The translations under genes and the position numbers were made by a program. Positions 34,789-44,320 of a DNA stretch of 64,000 nucleotides are shown here, one piece after another (position 1 is the first letter of the stretch; each line of letters opens with the position of its first letter). The DNA is from Microbacterium sp. 67-17 (GTDB lineage Bacteria > Actinomycetota > Actinomycetes > Actinomycetales > Microbacteriaceae): contig NZ_MKTR01000006.1 of NCBI RefSeq assembly GCF_001898325.1, positions 13,610 to 77,609 of the forward strand, read 5' to 3'. The notes beneath the pieces are model-generated. The model was not told the DNA's origin, did not search any database, and saw only the letters and a list, made by a program, of their open reading frames with translations.

Positions 34789-36126
34789 ATGCTCCTCAAG
34801 ACCGACCCGCTCGACCACTGGCGCACGCTCCCCATCAAGCAGCAGCCGTCGTGGTATGCGCCGGAGGCCGCTGCCGAGGTGTCGGCTGAACTCGCGACGC
34901 TTCCGCCGCTGGTCTTCGCCGGCGAGGTCGACATCCTTCGCGAGAAGCTCGGCCGTGCCGCCGCGGGTCAGGCATTCCTGCTGCAAGGCGGTGACTGCGC
35001 CGAGACCTTCGCCGGTGCGACCGCCGAACAGATCCGCAATCGCATCAAGACCGTGCTGCAGATGGCAGTCGTCCTGACCTATGGCGCATCGATGCCGGTC
35101 GTCAAGATGGGACGCATGGCCGGGCAGTTCGCAAAGCCCCGCTCGTCCGACACCGAGACTCGCGGTGAGGTGACACTTCCCGCGTACCGCGGTGACATCG
35201 TCAACGGCTACGACTTCACCGAGGCGTCGCGGCGAGCAGACCCCGCACGGATGCTGAAGGCGTACCACACGTCGGCATCGACGCTGAACCTCATTCGCGC
35301 GTTCACGCAGGGTGGGTTCGCCGACCTTCGCGAGGTGCACAGCTGGAACAAGGGCTTCGCGCAGAACCCCGCGAACCAGCGCTACGAACGCCTGGCAACC
35401 GAGATCGACCGCGCCATCAAGTTCATGGAAGCTGCCGGCGCCGACTTCGACGAGCTGCGACGCGTCGAGTTCTACACCGGCCACGAGGGCCTGCTCATGG
35501 ACTACGAGCGCCCCATGACCCGGATCGACTCCCGCACCGGAACGCCGTACAACACATCGAGCCACTTCCTGTGGATCGGGGAGCGTACCCGCGAGCTCGA
35601 CGGCGCGCACGTCGATTACTTCTCGCGCATCCGCAACCCCATCGGGGTCAAGCTCGGCCCCACCACGACGCCCGAGACCGCGCTGGCACTGATCGACAAG
35701 CTCGATCCGGAGCGCGAGCCCGGTCGCTTGACCTTCATCACTCGCATGGGTGCCGGCAAGATCCGCGATGCTCTTCCGCCGCTGCTGGAGGCCATCAAGG
35801 CATCCGGTGCGACACCCCTGTGGGTCACCGATCCCATGCACGGCAACGGCATCACGTCGCAGACGGGCTACAAGACCCGCCGCTTCGATGACGTGGTCGA
35901 CGAGGTGCGCGGCTTCTTCGAGGCTCACCGTGCCGTCGGGACGCACCCGGGAGGCATCCATGTCGAACTGACCGGGGATGATGTCACCGAGTGCCTCGGT
36001 GGCTCCGAGATGATCGACGAAGCGGGCCTTGCCACGCGCTACGAGTCACTGTGCGACCCGCGACTGAACCACATGCAGTCGCTCGAGTTGGCCTTCCTCG
36101 TGGCCGAGGAACTCGAGAAGCGCTAA
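34789..36126 (+). CDS. aroG: Class II DAHP synthase (shikimate pathway)
   Basis: The 445-residue enzyme joins phosphoenolpyruvate and erythrose-4-phosphate at the entry of aromatic amino acid synthesis. Class II features: the N-terminal WRTLPIKQQPSW-type region (WRTLPIKQQP), FLLQGGDCAETFA with the metal Cys, KMGRMAGQFAKPRS, HEGLLMDYE, and GKIRDALPPLLEAI, WVTDPMHGNGI, FEAHRAVGTHPGGIHVELTG. Length is usual. It starts 4 nt after plsC and is probably cotranscribed. It is convergent with pknL. Confidence 0.96.
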   Translation: MLLKTDPLDHWRTLPIKQQPSWYAPEAAAEVSAELATLPPLVFAGEVDILREKLGRAAAGQAFLLQGGDCAETFAGATAEQIRNRIKTVLQMAVVLTYGASMPVVKMGRMAGQFAKPRSSDTETRGEVTLPAYRGDIVNGYDFTEASRRADPARMLKAYHTSASTLNLIRAFTQGGFADLREVHSWNKGFAQNPANQRYERLATEIDRAIKFMEAAGADFDELRRVEFYTGHEGLLMDYERPMTRIDSRTGTPYNTSSHFLWIGERTRELDGAHVDYFSRIRNPIGVKLGPTTTPETALALIDKLDPEREPGRLTFITRMGAGKIRDALPPLLEAIKASGATPLWVTDPMHGNGITSQTGYKTRRFDDVVDEVRGFFEAHRAVGTHPGGIHVELTGDDVTECLGGSEMIDEAGLATRYESLCDPRLNHMQSLELAFLVAEELEKR

Positions 36127-36205
36127 GGAACGCGAGAAGCGCCAAAGCGCGCTCGGACGTCCCTGCGGCGTCAGTAGCTCCTAGGGAGGTCAGGGGAGCG
36201 TGACC

Positions 36206-38140
36206 CTAGAGCGACGCCGCGATCCGGATCGACACCTCAGTGCCCTTCGGGGCCTGTTTGTCGGACTTCGGTGACTGTGACTCGACCTTTGTGAACGCGT
36301 CGGGGAACTCATCCCACCGCTCGTCGTACGACACCGTGAATCCCGCGGCCTCGATCGCCCGCTTGGCGGCATCCCGCGTCATGCCGACCACGTCGGGGAT
36401 GGGGAAGACCGGTCGACCCTTCGAGACGATGAGTGTGACGGTGTCGCTGGGTCGCCATGATCCACCGTCGGGGTGGGGCGCAATGCCGATGACGCGTCCC
36501 TCCTGGATCGTCTCGCTGTACTCTTCCTGCGAGTCGGCGGCCACCGACAGGCCGACGTCTGAGAGCGCCGCCGTTGCCTCGGTGATGCTCATGCCGCTCA
36601 CGTCGGGAACGGGGCCCAGCGAGATGGTCAGCGTGACGGTATCGCCCTCGAAGACGGTGCATCCGTTCGTGCAGTCCTGCGGGTCTCCGCCCAGGCGTGG
36701 GGTGACAGAAAGCGCGACAACCGTCCCAGCCGTGGCGTCGGTGAACACCTCGGCGTCTGGTTCGGTGATGATCAGCTGATAGCCGGACAGCATGGTGCGG
36801 GCATCCGAGGCGGGCTGGCCCACGACCGAGGGAAGGTCATGCCGAGCTGGTCCGAGCGACACGATCACTCGCACTGTCGACTCCTTGTCGACGCGGTCGC
36901 CGGCCGGGGGATCGGTACGGATGACCATACCCTCGTCGACCTCGAGACTGTTCTCGCCTGCCTGCTCGGGAACGAGGTTCTGGGCTTGTATCGCCGCAGC
37001 CGCGGCCTCGTAGTCCAGTCCCGCGACGGCGGGCACGGAAACCTGGGATCCGGGCCCCGACCCGAACCACCACCCGATTCCCGCGGCGAGGGCAGCCACA
37101 AGGATGACGACGGTGACGATCCAGGCTGTGCGCGCACCCTGACGGTTCGCGGATCGCCGCAGGCGTGCCGCGTTGTCGACCTCGGCATGCACAGTCGTCG
37201 CACCGGTGGTAGCGGGAAGGACCTTGGTCAGCTCGCTGGGATCGTCGCGATCGATCATCCCGGAGGTTGCTGCCGTGACGACCTGCGGTGAGATGCCGAG
37301 GCTGCGCTCGATCTCCCGTAGCCGCTGCAGCATCTCCATCGCGTCGGCGGGGCGATCGTCGGGCTTCTTCTCGGTCGACCACAGCACCAACTCGTCGAGT
37401 TGCTCGGGAACTCCCGGGTTCTTCACGCTCGGCCGAGGAACCGAATCGGTCGCATGCTGGAACGCGATCTGCATCGGTTGTTCACCGCGATACGGCTGCT
37501 CGCCCGTGAGCATCTCGTAGAGCATGATCCCGAGGCTGTAGATGTCGCTGCGGGCATCCGCGGTTCCCCGGGTCACCAGCTCAGGGGCAAGGTAGGCGAT
37601 CGTGCCCATCAACTGCGCGCCGGTCGCGGTGTTCGCGCTCGTCGCGCGCGCCAGACCGAAGTCCCCGATCTTGATGCGGCCGTCTTCTGCCAGCAGGACG
37701 TTCTCGGGCTTGACGTCGCGATGGATGATGGCGGCACGGTGCGCCGCGGCAAGACCGGAGAGCACGGCATCCATGATCGAAATCGTCTGCGGCACTGTCA
37801 GCCGCTTCTCCTCCCGCAGCAGCTCGCGCAGCGTGATGCCCGGCAGGTACTCCATCACGAGATACGCGATCTCACCATCGCTGCCCTGATCGAACACGTT
37901 CACGACGTGCGGGTCTGCGAGCCGCGCGGCGGCCCGGGCTTCTTGGATGAACCGGCTCTGGAAGACGGTGTCATCGCTCAAGTGCCCGTGCATGACCTTG
38001 AGCGCGACGCGGCGCTCAAGGCGCAGGTCGGTCGCGACGTAGACAGTAGCCATGCCGCCACGAGCGATCCGGGCGCGCACCCGGTATCGGCCGTCGACGA
38101 GACGGCCGATCAGCGGATCGGTTTGCGCGCTGGTGCTCAC
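36206..38140 (-). CDS. pknL: PknL-like Ser/Thr protein kinase with four PASTA domains
   Basis: The 644-residue protein has an N-terminal kinase domain (residues of about 20-285) with K48 in RRVALKVMHG, IIHRDVKPENVLL (D142) and the DFG at 160-162. The juxtamembrane region follows, then one membrane helix at about 339-360, then four external PASTA domains (SVPAVAGLDYE, DLPSVVGQPASD, VPDVSGMSITEA and FPIPDVVGMTRDAA starts). PASTA domains bind muropeptides or lipid II. The position beside aroG, the Rv2175c-like gene and the synthase matches mycobacterial PknL, where the downstream regulator is a substrate; the PASTA tail is as in corynebacteria. Start GTG 38140. Confidence 0.93.
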   Translation of the reverse strand: MSTSAQTDPLIGRLVDGRYRVRARIARGGMATVYVATDLRLERRVALKVMHGHLSDDTVFQSRFIQEARAAARLADPHVVNVFDQGSDGEIAYLVMEYLPGITLRELLREEKRLTVPQTISIMDAVLSGLAAAHRAAIIHRDVKPENVLLAEDGRIKIGDFGLARATSANTATGAQLMGTIAYLAPELVTRGTADARSDIYSLGIMLYEMLTGEQPYRGEQPMQIAFQHATDSVPRPSVKNPGVPEQLDELVLWSTEKKPDDRPADAMEMLQRLREIERSLGISPQVVTAATSGMIDRDDPSELTKVLPATTGATTVHAEVDNAARLRRSANRQGARTAWIVTVVILVAALAAGIGWWFGSGPGSQVSVPAVAGLDYEAAAAAIQAQNLVPEQAGENSLEVDEGMVIRTDPPAGDRVDKESTVRVIVSLGPARHDLPSVVGQPASDARTMLSGYQLIITEPDAEVFTDATAGTVVALSVTPRLGGDPQDCTNGCTVFEGDTVTLTISLGPVPDVSGMSITEATAALSDVGLSVAADSQEEYSETIQEGRVIGIAPHPDGGSWRPSDTVTLIVSKGRPVFPIPDVVGMTRDAAKRAIEAAGFTVSYDERWDEFPDAFTKVESQSPKSDKQAPKGTEVSIRIAASL

Positions 38141-38257
38141 GCACCGAGTCTACGGAGCCCGAGCCGCCCGGCCTGGGAGCGGCTCACAGAAGCGGATGAG
38201 CAGTATCGGGCGCCGATCGGTCGGCGCAGCGGTCGGGACGCGGCTCGTGGTGAGATC

Positions 38258-38614
38258 ATGGCTGTCGTGACCACCCCATCTCCTGCAATCGAAACCGCCT
38301 GGCTCACGATGCCCGACCTCGTCGAGGTTCTCGGCGAACCGCTCGGCCGCGTGCGTCGGCTTCTGGACGAGTCGCAACTGATCGGATCCAAGCGCCATGG
38401 CGCCTTCGCGGTGCCCGCCGTGTTCATCATGGACGGCCATCCGCTGCCGTCGCTGCGCGGCACGATCATCGTGCTCCACGACGCCGGGTTCAGCGACGAC
38501 GAAGCGATCGACTGGATGCTCGCGCCCGAGGAATCGATCGGCGTGGCACCCATCGAGGCGCTGCGGGCAGGACGCAAGAGCGAGGTGCGGCGGGTAGCCC
38601 AGACGCTCGCCTAG
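38258..38614 (+). CDS. Rv2175c-like DNA-binding protein, probable PknL substrate
   Basis: The 118-residue protein resembles M. tuberculosis Rv2175c: a winged helix-type N-terminal region (AWLTMPDLVEVLGEPLGRVRRLL and the FAVPAVFIMDG strand) followed by PLPSLRGTIIVLHDAGFSDDEAIDWML and EESIGVAPIEALRAGRKSEVRR. In M. tuberculosis PknL phosphorylates an N-terminal threonine; here TTPSPAIET near the start offers candidate sites. ATG 38258 is chosen, with GTG 38267 as an alternative. It is divergent from pknL across about 117 bp. Confidence 0.85.
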   Translation: MAVVTTPSPAIETAWLTMPDLVEVLGEPLGRVRRLLDESQLIGSKRHGAFAVPAVFIMDGHPLPSLRGTIIVLHDAGFSDDEAIDWMLAPEESIGVAPIEALRAGRKSEVRRVAQTLA

Positions 38615-38636
38615 GCGTCAGGCCGAGGCTCCGCGC

Positions 38637-39731
38637 TCAGGTCGTGCGCACCGTCGCTGCGCGGGCAAGCTCCCGTAGCTCGCTCACGGAGCGGTTACCC
38701 AGCGGTGCGCCCGACAATGCGCGTTCGGCCGTACGGGTGTAGTCGAGGATGAGGTCTTCGACCCGCTCCAGCGCTCCGGTTTCTCGGATCGTCTGCTGCA
38801 TCGCCGCGATCTGGTCGGGTTCGAGAGCCGGATCGCCGAGCATCTCATCGAACAGACGCCGCGATCCGGGTGCGAGCCCTTCGCGCGTGTAGGCGACCAG
38901 GACGGTCCGCTTGCCCTCGCGCAGGTCATCACCGGATGGTTTGCCTGTCGATTCGGCGTCGCCGAAGACACCCAGGACGTCATCGCGCAGTTGGAAGGCC
39001 ATCCCGACCGGGTGCCCGAACGCGACGAGGGCGGCCTGCTGTGCTGCGTCAGCTCCGGCTATCGCCGCGCCGATCACCAGGGGCTGCTGGATGCTGTACC
39101 TCGCTGACTTCAGCGATGCGACTCGCAGCGCGCGTTCGGCGTGGCGATCGTCGGCATCCGTCACGTACGCCGACTCCTCTGCGACGTCCAGGAACTGCCC
39201 GATCGTCACCTCGCGTCGCATCAGCGCGAACTCCCGGCGACCGGCAGCTGCGGCTGTCGGAGTTGCCAGGGCAAGGCCCTCCTCGAGGAGGTCGTCGCTC
39301 CACGCGACCAGAAGGTCGCCGAGCAAGATCGCGCCCGAACGGCCGAATCGAACAGGATCGCCGACCCAGCCGCGCTCGCGGTGGGCGGCTTCGAGCGCGC
39401 GGTGGGATGCCGGGCGGCCACGTCGCGTGTCGGAGTTGTCGACGATGTCGTCGTGCACGAGAGCCGCTGCGTGGAAAACCTCCAGCGCCGCCGCGACGGC
39501 CAGCACGTCTTCGGTCGGTTCCAGGTCGGAGCCAGAGTGCTCCCGAACCGCACGCCATCCGGCAAAGCAGAACCGCGCGCGCAGCCGCTTTCCGCCGCGA
39601 AGGGACTCGGCGGCAGCGCCGTAGAGGAGGACCGCCTCATCACCGAAGAGCTCAGCCTCGGCCTCCCGTGCTGCCAAGAAGTCCTCGACTCGCTGAGAAA
39701 CTGCCGCGACGGGATCACTACCTACTGACAC
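38637..39731 (-). CDS. idsA: Polyprenyl diphosphate synthase (IdsA-like)
   Basis: The 364-residue prenyltransferase chains isopentenyl units. It has both aspartate-rich motifs: first LVHDDIVDNSDTRRGRPASH, and second QLRDDVLGVFGDAESTGK. KRLRARFCFAGWRAV carries the substrate-binding Lys-Arg pair. It starts at GTG 39731. In M. tuberculosis the neighbour at this place is IdsA2 (Rv2173), so a geranylgeranyl-type product is likely but chain length cannot be read here. It is convergent with the Rv2175c-like gene. Confidence 0.9.
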   Translation of the reverse strand: MSVGSDPVAAVSQRVEDFLAAREAEAELFGDEAVLLYGAAAESLRGGKRLRARFCFAGWRAVREHSGSDLEPTEDVLAVAAALEVFHAAALVHDDIVDNSDTRRGRPASHRALEAAHRERGWVGDPVRFGRSGAILLGDLLVAWSDDLLEEGLALATPTAAAAGRREFALMRREVTIGQFLDVAEESAYVTDADDRHAERALRVASLKSARYSIQQPLVIGAAIAGADAAQQAALVAFGHPVGMAFQLRDDVLGVFGDAESTGKPSGDDLREGKRTVLVAYTREGLAPGSRRLFDEMLGDPALEPDQIAAMQQTIRETGALERVEDLILDYTRTAERALSGAPLGNRSVSELRELARAATVRTT

Positions 39732-39797
39732 GGGCCTAGCCTAGTAATCGACGGCGCGCGTAGAATCGTGCCACCGATCCAGCCCGAGGGGGATCTC

Positions 39798-40163
39798 ATG
39801 CCACTCTCCGAACAGGAGCAGCGTCTGCTCGACGAGATGGAGCGCCATCTCATGCGCAACGACGCCGATGTCGTTTCGGCGTCCAGCGGCGGTGGTCTCT
39901 CGTATCGCAATGTCGTGTACGGCACGATCCTCGTCCTCGCGGGCATCGGTGCCCTCATCGTCGGTGTCGCAATGCAGCTGATTGTCGTCGGTGTTCTCGG
40001 ATTCCTTGCGATGATCGCCGGCGTCATCGTCGCCGTCACGCCCGCCAAGCGCGTGGGCCCAGAGCCCGAGCGCGCTGACCAGCGTCCCGCCACGACCCGC
40101 ACGAGCGCCAGCTTCATGGACCGCATGAACGAGCGATGGGACCGCCGCCAGGAAGGCCGTTGA
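39798..40163 (+). CDS. DUF3040 membrane protein
   Basis: The 121-residue protein begins with LSEQEQRLLDEMERHL, the hallmark of DUF3040, then has two membrane segments (residues of about 38-56 and 58-76) and a basic tail (RMNERWDRRQ). It resembles Rv2169c, which also precedes mraZ in mycobacteria. ATG 39798 is preferred over GTG 39768 because a GAGGGGGATCTC precedes it. Its function is not known, though it is commonly placed next to the division cluster. Confidence 0.88.
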   Translation: MPLSEQEQRLLDEMERHLMRNDADVVSASSGGGLSYRNVVYGTILVLAGIGALIVGVAMQLIVVGVLGFLAMIAGVIVAVTPAKRVGPEPERADQRPATTRTSASFMDRMNERWDRRQEGR

Positions 40164-40180
40164 TCGGCTGGCGCTGAGCC

Positions 40181-40219
40181 CTCCACTGCGCTCCACCGCC
40201 TGACTCCACACCGCTCCAC
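40181..40219 (-). promoter_or_regulatory. Inverted array of MraZ-box-like repeats
   Basis: CTCCAC (GTGGAG on the minus strand) occurs at 40181, 40191, 40204 and 40214. Each pair has the 10-bp period of MraZ half-sites, with 13 bp between pairs. The array is in opposite orientation to the main one at 40372. Confidence 0.5.
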
Positions 40220-40239
40220 CGCCCTCTGACGGGCCATCG

Positions 40240-40263
40240 AACGCCGACCTGCGGGTCGGCGTT
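40240..40263 (+). terminator. Rho-independent-like terminator after DUF3040
   Basis: AACGCCGACC and GGTCGGCGTT form a perfect 10-bp stem with a TGCG loop, followed by a T-rich TCGTCGTT. Confidence 0.8.
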
Positions 40264-40371
40264 TCGTCGTTAACCGCGCAGTTTCGGCATCCGCGCGGCC
40301 CCGCCGTCCGAGGCCCGACTCAGCCTCCTTTCGCGCGCCCGGACGCGCTCGGGGAGCGTCATGGCGTGAAT

Positions 40372-40408
40372 GTGGTGACAAAGTGGAGGGAAGTGGAGTA
40401 AAGTGGCG
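40372..40408 (+). promoter_or_regulatory. MraZ operator (four boxes) over the mraZ promoter
   Basis: GTGGTG, GTGGAG, GTGGAG and GTGGCG lie at 40372, 40383, 40393 and 40403, with a period of 10-11 bp, as in MraZ operators. GTGACA (40375) and TAAAGT (40399) form a possible -35/-10 with 18-bp spacing, so MraZ binding would cover the promoter and repress it. Confidence 0.85.
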
Positions 40409-40447
40409 TGCAACCTGGAGGGGCCGGACGAAGGGGGGTGACGCGGG

Positions 40448-40879
40448 ATGTTGCTGGGGACTCACACTCCGAAGCTCGACGACAAAGGACGCGTCATCTT
40501 GCCGTCCAAGTTCCGCGACGATCTCGGCGCCGGCATCGTCGTGACACGCGGCCAGGAACGCTGCCTCTACGTCTTCTCGGCCGAAGAGTTCGAGCGCGTG
40601 CACGAGCGCATCCGCGAAGCACCCTTGACGAACAAGCAAGCGCGCGACTTTCTGCGCATGTTCCTCTCGGGCGCGAGCGCTGAGACCCCCGACAGCCAGA
40701 ACCGCATCACCATCCCGCCTCCGCTGCGCGCCTACGCCGGTCTCGAGCGCGAGCTCGTCGTCACGGGTGTGGGAGCTCACGCCGAGATCTGGGATGCCCA
40801 GGCTTGGAACGACTACCTCGAAGGAAACGAAGCCGCCTACTCGGAAATGGAGCAGGAGGTGATCCCTGGCCTGTTCTGA
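40448..40879 (+). CDS. mraZ: Transcriptional regulator MraZ
   Basis: The 143-residue protein has two SpoVT/AbrB-like MraZ repeats: [20 protein letters not shown] in the first half and [18 protein letters not shown] in the second, with the DxxGR and DxxNR motifs. It forms a ring that binds direct repeats in its own promoter and controls the division cluster. ATG 40448 has a G-rich Shine-Dalgarno AGGGGGGTG upstream. It is the first gene of the dcw cluster here. Confidence 0.96.
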   Translation: MLLGTHTPKLDDKGRVILPSKFRDDLGAGIVVTRGQERCLYVFSAEEFERVHERIREAPLTNKQARDFLRMFLSGASAETPDSQNRITIPPPLRAYAGLERELVVTGVGAHAEIWDAQAWNDYLEGNEAAYSEMEQEVIPGLF

Positions 40880-40978
40880 CCCTCGGTTGTGATGCCCATC
40901 TGCGGGGCCCTGACGCACTTCCCCGGCGCCAGGTCTTCAGCGGATGGGGATCAGAGCCCAGTGGTCCGGCCCGACATC

Positions 40979-41932
40979 ATGGACCTGCGCGACATCCACA
41001 CCCCCGTCCTGCTCGAGCGCTGCATCGAGTTGCTCGCTCCCGCGCTCGGCGGCCAGAGCCCGGTCGTGGTCGATGCCACCCTCGGCATGGGCGGCCACAC
41101 CGAGGCGCTCCTGGAGCGCTTCCCCGCGCTCACGGTGATCGGGCTCGACCGCGACACCGACGCCCTGCGCATTGCCTCGGAGCGGCTCGCGCGGTTCGGT
41201 GACCGGCTGCGTCCGGTGCACACCGTGTACGACGGAATCGCCGGCGCGATCGAACGCTCCGGCTTCACCCGCGTGGACGGCATCCTGTTCGACCTCGGTG
41301 TCTCGTCGCTGCAGCTGGATGTCGCGGACCGCGGATTCGCCTACGCCCAGGACGCGCCGCTGGACATGCGGATGGACCAGTCCGGGGGAGTGACAGCCGC
41401 AACCGTGCTCGCGACTTACGGCGAAGGCGACCTGCGCCGGATCTTCGAGCGGTACGGCGAAGAGAAACTCGCTGGGCGTTACGCCCGCGCCATCATCCAC
41501 GCGCGCGGCGAGCAGCCCATCGAGCGGTCGGGTCAGCTCGTCGACATCCTGCAGAACGCGACTCCCGCGGCGCTGAAGAACGCCGGTCACCCCGCCAAGC
41601 GTGTGTTCCAGGCGCTGCGCATCGAGGTGAATGCGGAGCTAGCGGCGCTCGAGACCGCGCTGCCCGCCGCACTGGACGCGCTGGCGGTCGGTGGGCGCCT
41701 CGTTGTCATGTCGTATCAGTCCCTCGAGGATCGCCTGGTCAAGCGCGTGCTCGCCCAGGCGGTGCGCTCGACCGCGCCCGCGGGACTGCCCGTGGAGCTC
41801 CCCGAACATGCCCCGCAGTTCCGGCTCATCGTCAAGGGCGCCGAGATGGCCTCGGACGACGAGAAGCTTCGTAACCCCCGTGCCACCCCAGTGCGCCTGC
41901 GCGCGGCCGAACGAGTGAAGGATGCCGCATGA
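40979..41932 (+). CDS. rsmH: 16S rRNA (cytosine1402-N4)-methyltransferase
   Basis: The 317-residue protein methylates the ribosomal P site. It has the [15 protein letters not shown] start, the SAM-binding loop [42 protein letters not shown] and [16 protein letters not shown]. The start is uncertain: ATG 40979 gives a normal N-terminus but has no clear Shine-Dalgarno sequence; GTG 40961 or ATG 40889/40892 would add 6-30 residues. Its stop overlaps the ftsL start by 4 nt. Confidence 0.94.
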   Translation: MDLRDIHTPVLLERCIELLAPALGGQSPVVVDATLGMGGHTEALLERFPALTVIGLDRDTDALRIASERLARFGDRLRPVHTVYDGIAGAIERSGFTRVDGILFDLGVSSLQLDVADRGFAYAQDAPLDMRMDQSGGVTAATVLATYGEGDLRRIFERYGEEKLAGRYARAIIHARGEQPIERSGQLVDILQNATPAALKNAGHPAKRVFQALRIEVNAELAALETALPAALDALAVGGRLVVMSYQSLEDRLVKRVLAQAVRSTAPAGLPVELPEHAPQFRLIVKGAEMASDDEKLRNPRATPVRLRAAERVKDAA

Positions 41933-42516
41933 GCGCGGATCTGCTGGCAGCCCTCGATGAGTTCGCCCCCAGTACGCGGCCGACCGATACCCGTGCGCCG
42001 CGCCTTCGCCCGGTCGAGCAGGCCACAGCGCGACGCCGTCCGCGTCTTGCTTACGGCATCGTCGCGGTCCTCGGAGCTGCGGCGATCGTCGCCGCGCAAA
42101 TGGTCGTGTCGATTCTGACCACGCAGGATACCTACGCGATCTCGACCCTGACGGCGCAGCAGCGACAGCTCACCTGGGACCGGCAGATCCTTTACGACGA
42201 AGTGGCAGGTCTCAGCTCGCCGCAGTACCTCGCGGCAAACGCGTCGGCCCTCGGTATGGTCATCAGCGAAGCGCCCACCTTCCTCCGTCTGTCAGACGGA
42301 GCCCTGGTCGGAGCCTCGCAAGCCGCGGGCTGGCAGTCATCCATCGACGCTGTTGGAAGGGGAGCAGTGGCAAACGCCCTCATCACCCAGACGCCGCTGG
42401 TGACCGACCCCGCCGCGACCATCGAGGGGACTCCTGTCGAGGTCACGGATGAGACCGGGCAGTCGGTCATTCCGCCAGCACTCACCGACGGCCTACCGAC
42501 CCCCACGACGCGATGA
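41929..42516 (+). CDS. ftsL: FtsL-like division membrane protein
   Basis: The 195-residue bitopic protein has a basic N-terminal tail (residues 1-40), one membrane helix (about 42-62, [20 protein letters not shown]) and an external coiled-coil region ([21 protein letters not shown]). The rest is low-complexity. Place between rsmH and ftsI, overlapping both by 4 nt, defines it better than sequence, which is poorly conserved in this family. With FtsQ and DivIC it supports septal synthase activation. Confidence 0.85.
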   Translation: MSADLLAALDEFAPSTRPTDTRAPRLRPVEQATARRRPRLAYGIVAVLGAAAIVAAQMVVSILTTQDTYAISTLTAQQRQLTWDRQILYDEVAGLSSPQYLAANASALGMVISEAPTFLRLSDGALVGASQAAGWQSSIDAVGRGAVANALITQTPLVTDPAATIEGTPVEVTDETGQSVIPPALTDGLPTPTTR

Positions 42517-44297
42517 CCGGACGCAGCACCCGCAGCCCTCGGCGTCGCACCGTCGTCGCCATGTTCGTCGTTCTGGCAGTCATCGGCGCGTTCGTCATCC
42601 GTCTTGTCGACATCCAGGTCGTCAACGCCAACGATCACATCGAGCAGTCTCTCGAGCTCGGGCTGTCGGGTTCGCAGAAGACCTACGGAACCCGCGGCAC
42701 CATCGTCGACGAGAACGGTGCGACCCTGGCCGGCAGCATCGTGCTCTACGACGCACAGCTGGACCCGAAGCTCGTGGGGGCCATTGACCGCGAGATCGAC
42801 GGTGAGCAGGTGAAGGTTCCGTGGGAGACGATCTCGGCTGAGATCGGCGCCGTGACGGGCCAGACTGCGGAAGAGATCCAGGCAATCGTCGCCGCGGCAC
42901 TCGCTGAGAATCCGGAGAGCCGGTACGCGATGCTCACGCGCGGTCTCACGACAGCGCAGTACCGGGAACTCGCGGACATGAAGATCCCGTACCTCGCGTT
43001 TGTGGCGCATCCTGCTCGCACGTACCCCGATGGCGCGGTCGCGGGTAACCTGGTCGGCTTCGTCGGGTCGGACGGCACACCGCTGGCGGGACTCGAGGTC
43101 TCCCAGGACGGATGTCTCGCCTCGACCGACGGCGAGGTCAGCTATCAGCGCGGCGGCGACGGTGTCATCATCCCGGGGACGATGACCGAGAAGCCCGCCG
43201 TCGACGGCGGGACGCTGCAGCTGACGATCAACCGTGATCTCAACTGGTACCTGCAGCAGCTGATCGCCGAGCAGACGCAGAACACGGGGGCCAAGGCTGG
43301 TTCGATCTTCGTCGTCGAGGTCAAGACGGGGGCGATCCGTGCAGCAGCCGAGTACCCGACCGTCGATCCGAACGCTCCGACTGCCGTTGACGAATCCGAT
43401 CGAGCGAGCCGCATCTTCCGCAACACCTTCGAACCCGGCTCCACGTTCAAGGCGCTCTCGGCGGCGATGCTCGTCGATTCCGGTACCGCCAACCCGTTCT
43501 CGGTCGTTCACGTGCCCTTCCGGCAGACCTTCGACAACGGTGCGAGCGTGAGAGACGATCTGCAGCACCCCGACTACGACTACACCCTCAATGGTGTGCT
43601 CGTGAACTCCTCGAACGTCGGTATCTCCACGTTCGCCGGAATGATGAGCGACCAGGCTCGCTACGACTACCTCACGAAGTTCGGAATCGGTCAGGGGACG
43701 GACGTCGACTTCCTCGGCGAGGCGAACGGCCTCGTTCGTGACCCGAGTCAGTGGGACAACCAGACGAAGTACAACACCTCCTACGGTCAGGGCCTGACGA
43801 CGACCGTGCCCGAGCTCGCGAACGCGTATCAGGCGATCGCGAACGGTGGGCTGAAGCTGCCGTTGCGACTGGTCGAGTCCTGCACGGCTGCCGACGGCAC
43901 GGTCACGGCCCCCGACAATGGCGAGCCGACGCAGGTGATCAGTCCTGAGGCGGCCCGCCAGGTCACCGACATGCTCGAGAACGTCGCCACGAAAGGCTCG
44001 GTCTCCGAGAAGGTCGGCATCGCCGGATACCGGCTCGCGCTCAAGACCGGAACGGCAGAGAAGGTCGATCCCGGCGCCGGGACCTACAAGGTCGGTTCCT
44101 ACTTCACGACGATTGCGGGTTTTGCGCCGGCCGACGATCCCCAGTACGTCGTCGTGGTGACGCTCGACGAGCCGACCACGGTAAAGTCGTCTAGTGCCAA
44201 CGCTCCGGCGTTCCGTGAGGCGATGACCCAGGTGCTCAAGACCTACCGGATCATGCCTTCGAACTCCGCCTCACCCGATCTTCCGACCTTCGGCTGA
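42513..44297 (+). CDS. ftsI: Septal peptidoglycan transpeptidase FtsI (PBP3)
   Basis: The 594-residue class B penicillin-binding protein has one membrane helix (residues of about 12-32), a dimerisation or pedestal domain, and a transpeptidase domain with the active-site serine S310 in GSTFK, the SSN motif at 366-368 (NSSNVG) and KTGT at 511-514. It crosslinks septal peptidoglycan with FtsW. Its start overlaps ftsL by 4 nt. It lacks an obvious long C-terminal PASTA tail. Confidence 0.96.
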   Translation: MTGRSTRSPRRRTVVAMFVVLAVIGAFVIRLVDIQVVNANDHIEQSLELGLSGSQKTYGTRGTIVDENGATLAGSIVLYDAQLDPKLVGAIDREIDGEQVKVPWETISAEIGAVTGQTAEEIQAIVAAALAENPESRYAMLTRGLTTAQYRELADMKIPYLAFVAHPARTYPDGAVAGNLVGFVGSDGTPLAGLEVSQDGCLASTDGEVSYQRGGDGVIIPGTMTEKPAVDGGTLQLTINRDLNWYLQQLIAEQTQNTGAKAGSIFVVEVKTGAIRAAAEYPTVDPNAPTAVDESDRASRIFRNTFEPGSTFKALSAAMLVDSGTANPFSVVHVPFRQTFDNGASVRDDLQHPDYDYTLNGVLVNSSNVGISTFAGMMSDQARYDYLTKFGIGQGTDVDFLGEANGLVRDPSQWDNQTKYNTSYGQGLTTTVPELANAYQAIANGGLKLPLRLVESCTAADGTVTAPDNGEPTQVISPEAARQVTDMLENVATKGSVSEKVGIAGYRLALKTGTAEKVDPGAGTYKVGSYFTTIAGFAPADDPQYVVVVTLDEPTTVKSSSANAPAFREAMTQVLKTYRIMPSNSASPDLPTFG

Positions 44298-44320
44298 TCC
44301 CGACGGCACGCATCCCGCGC

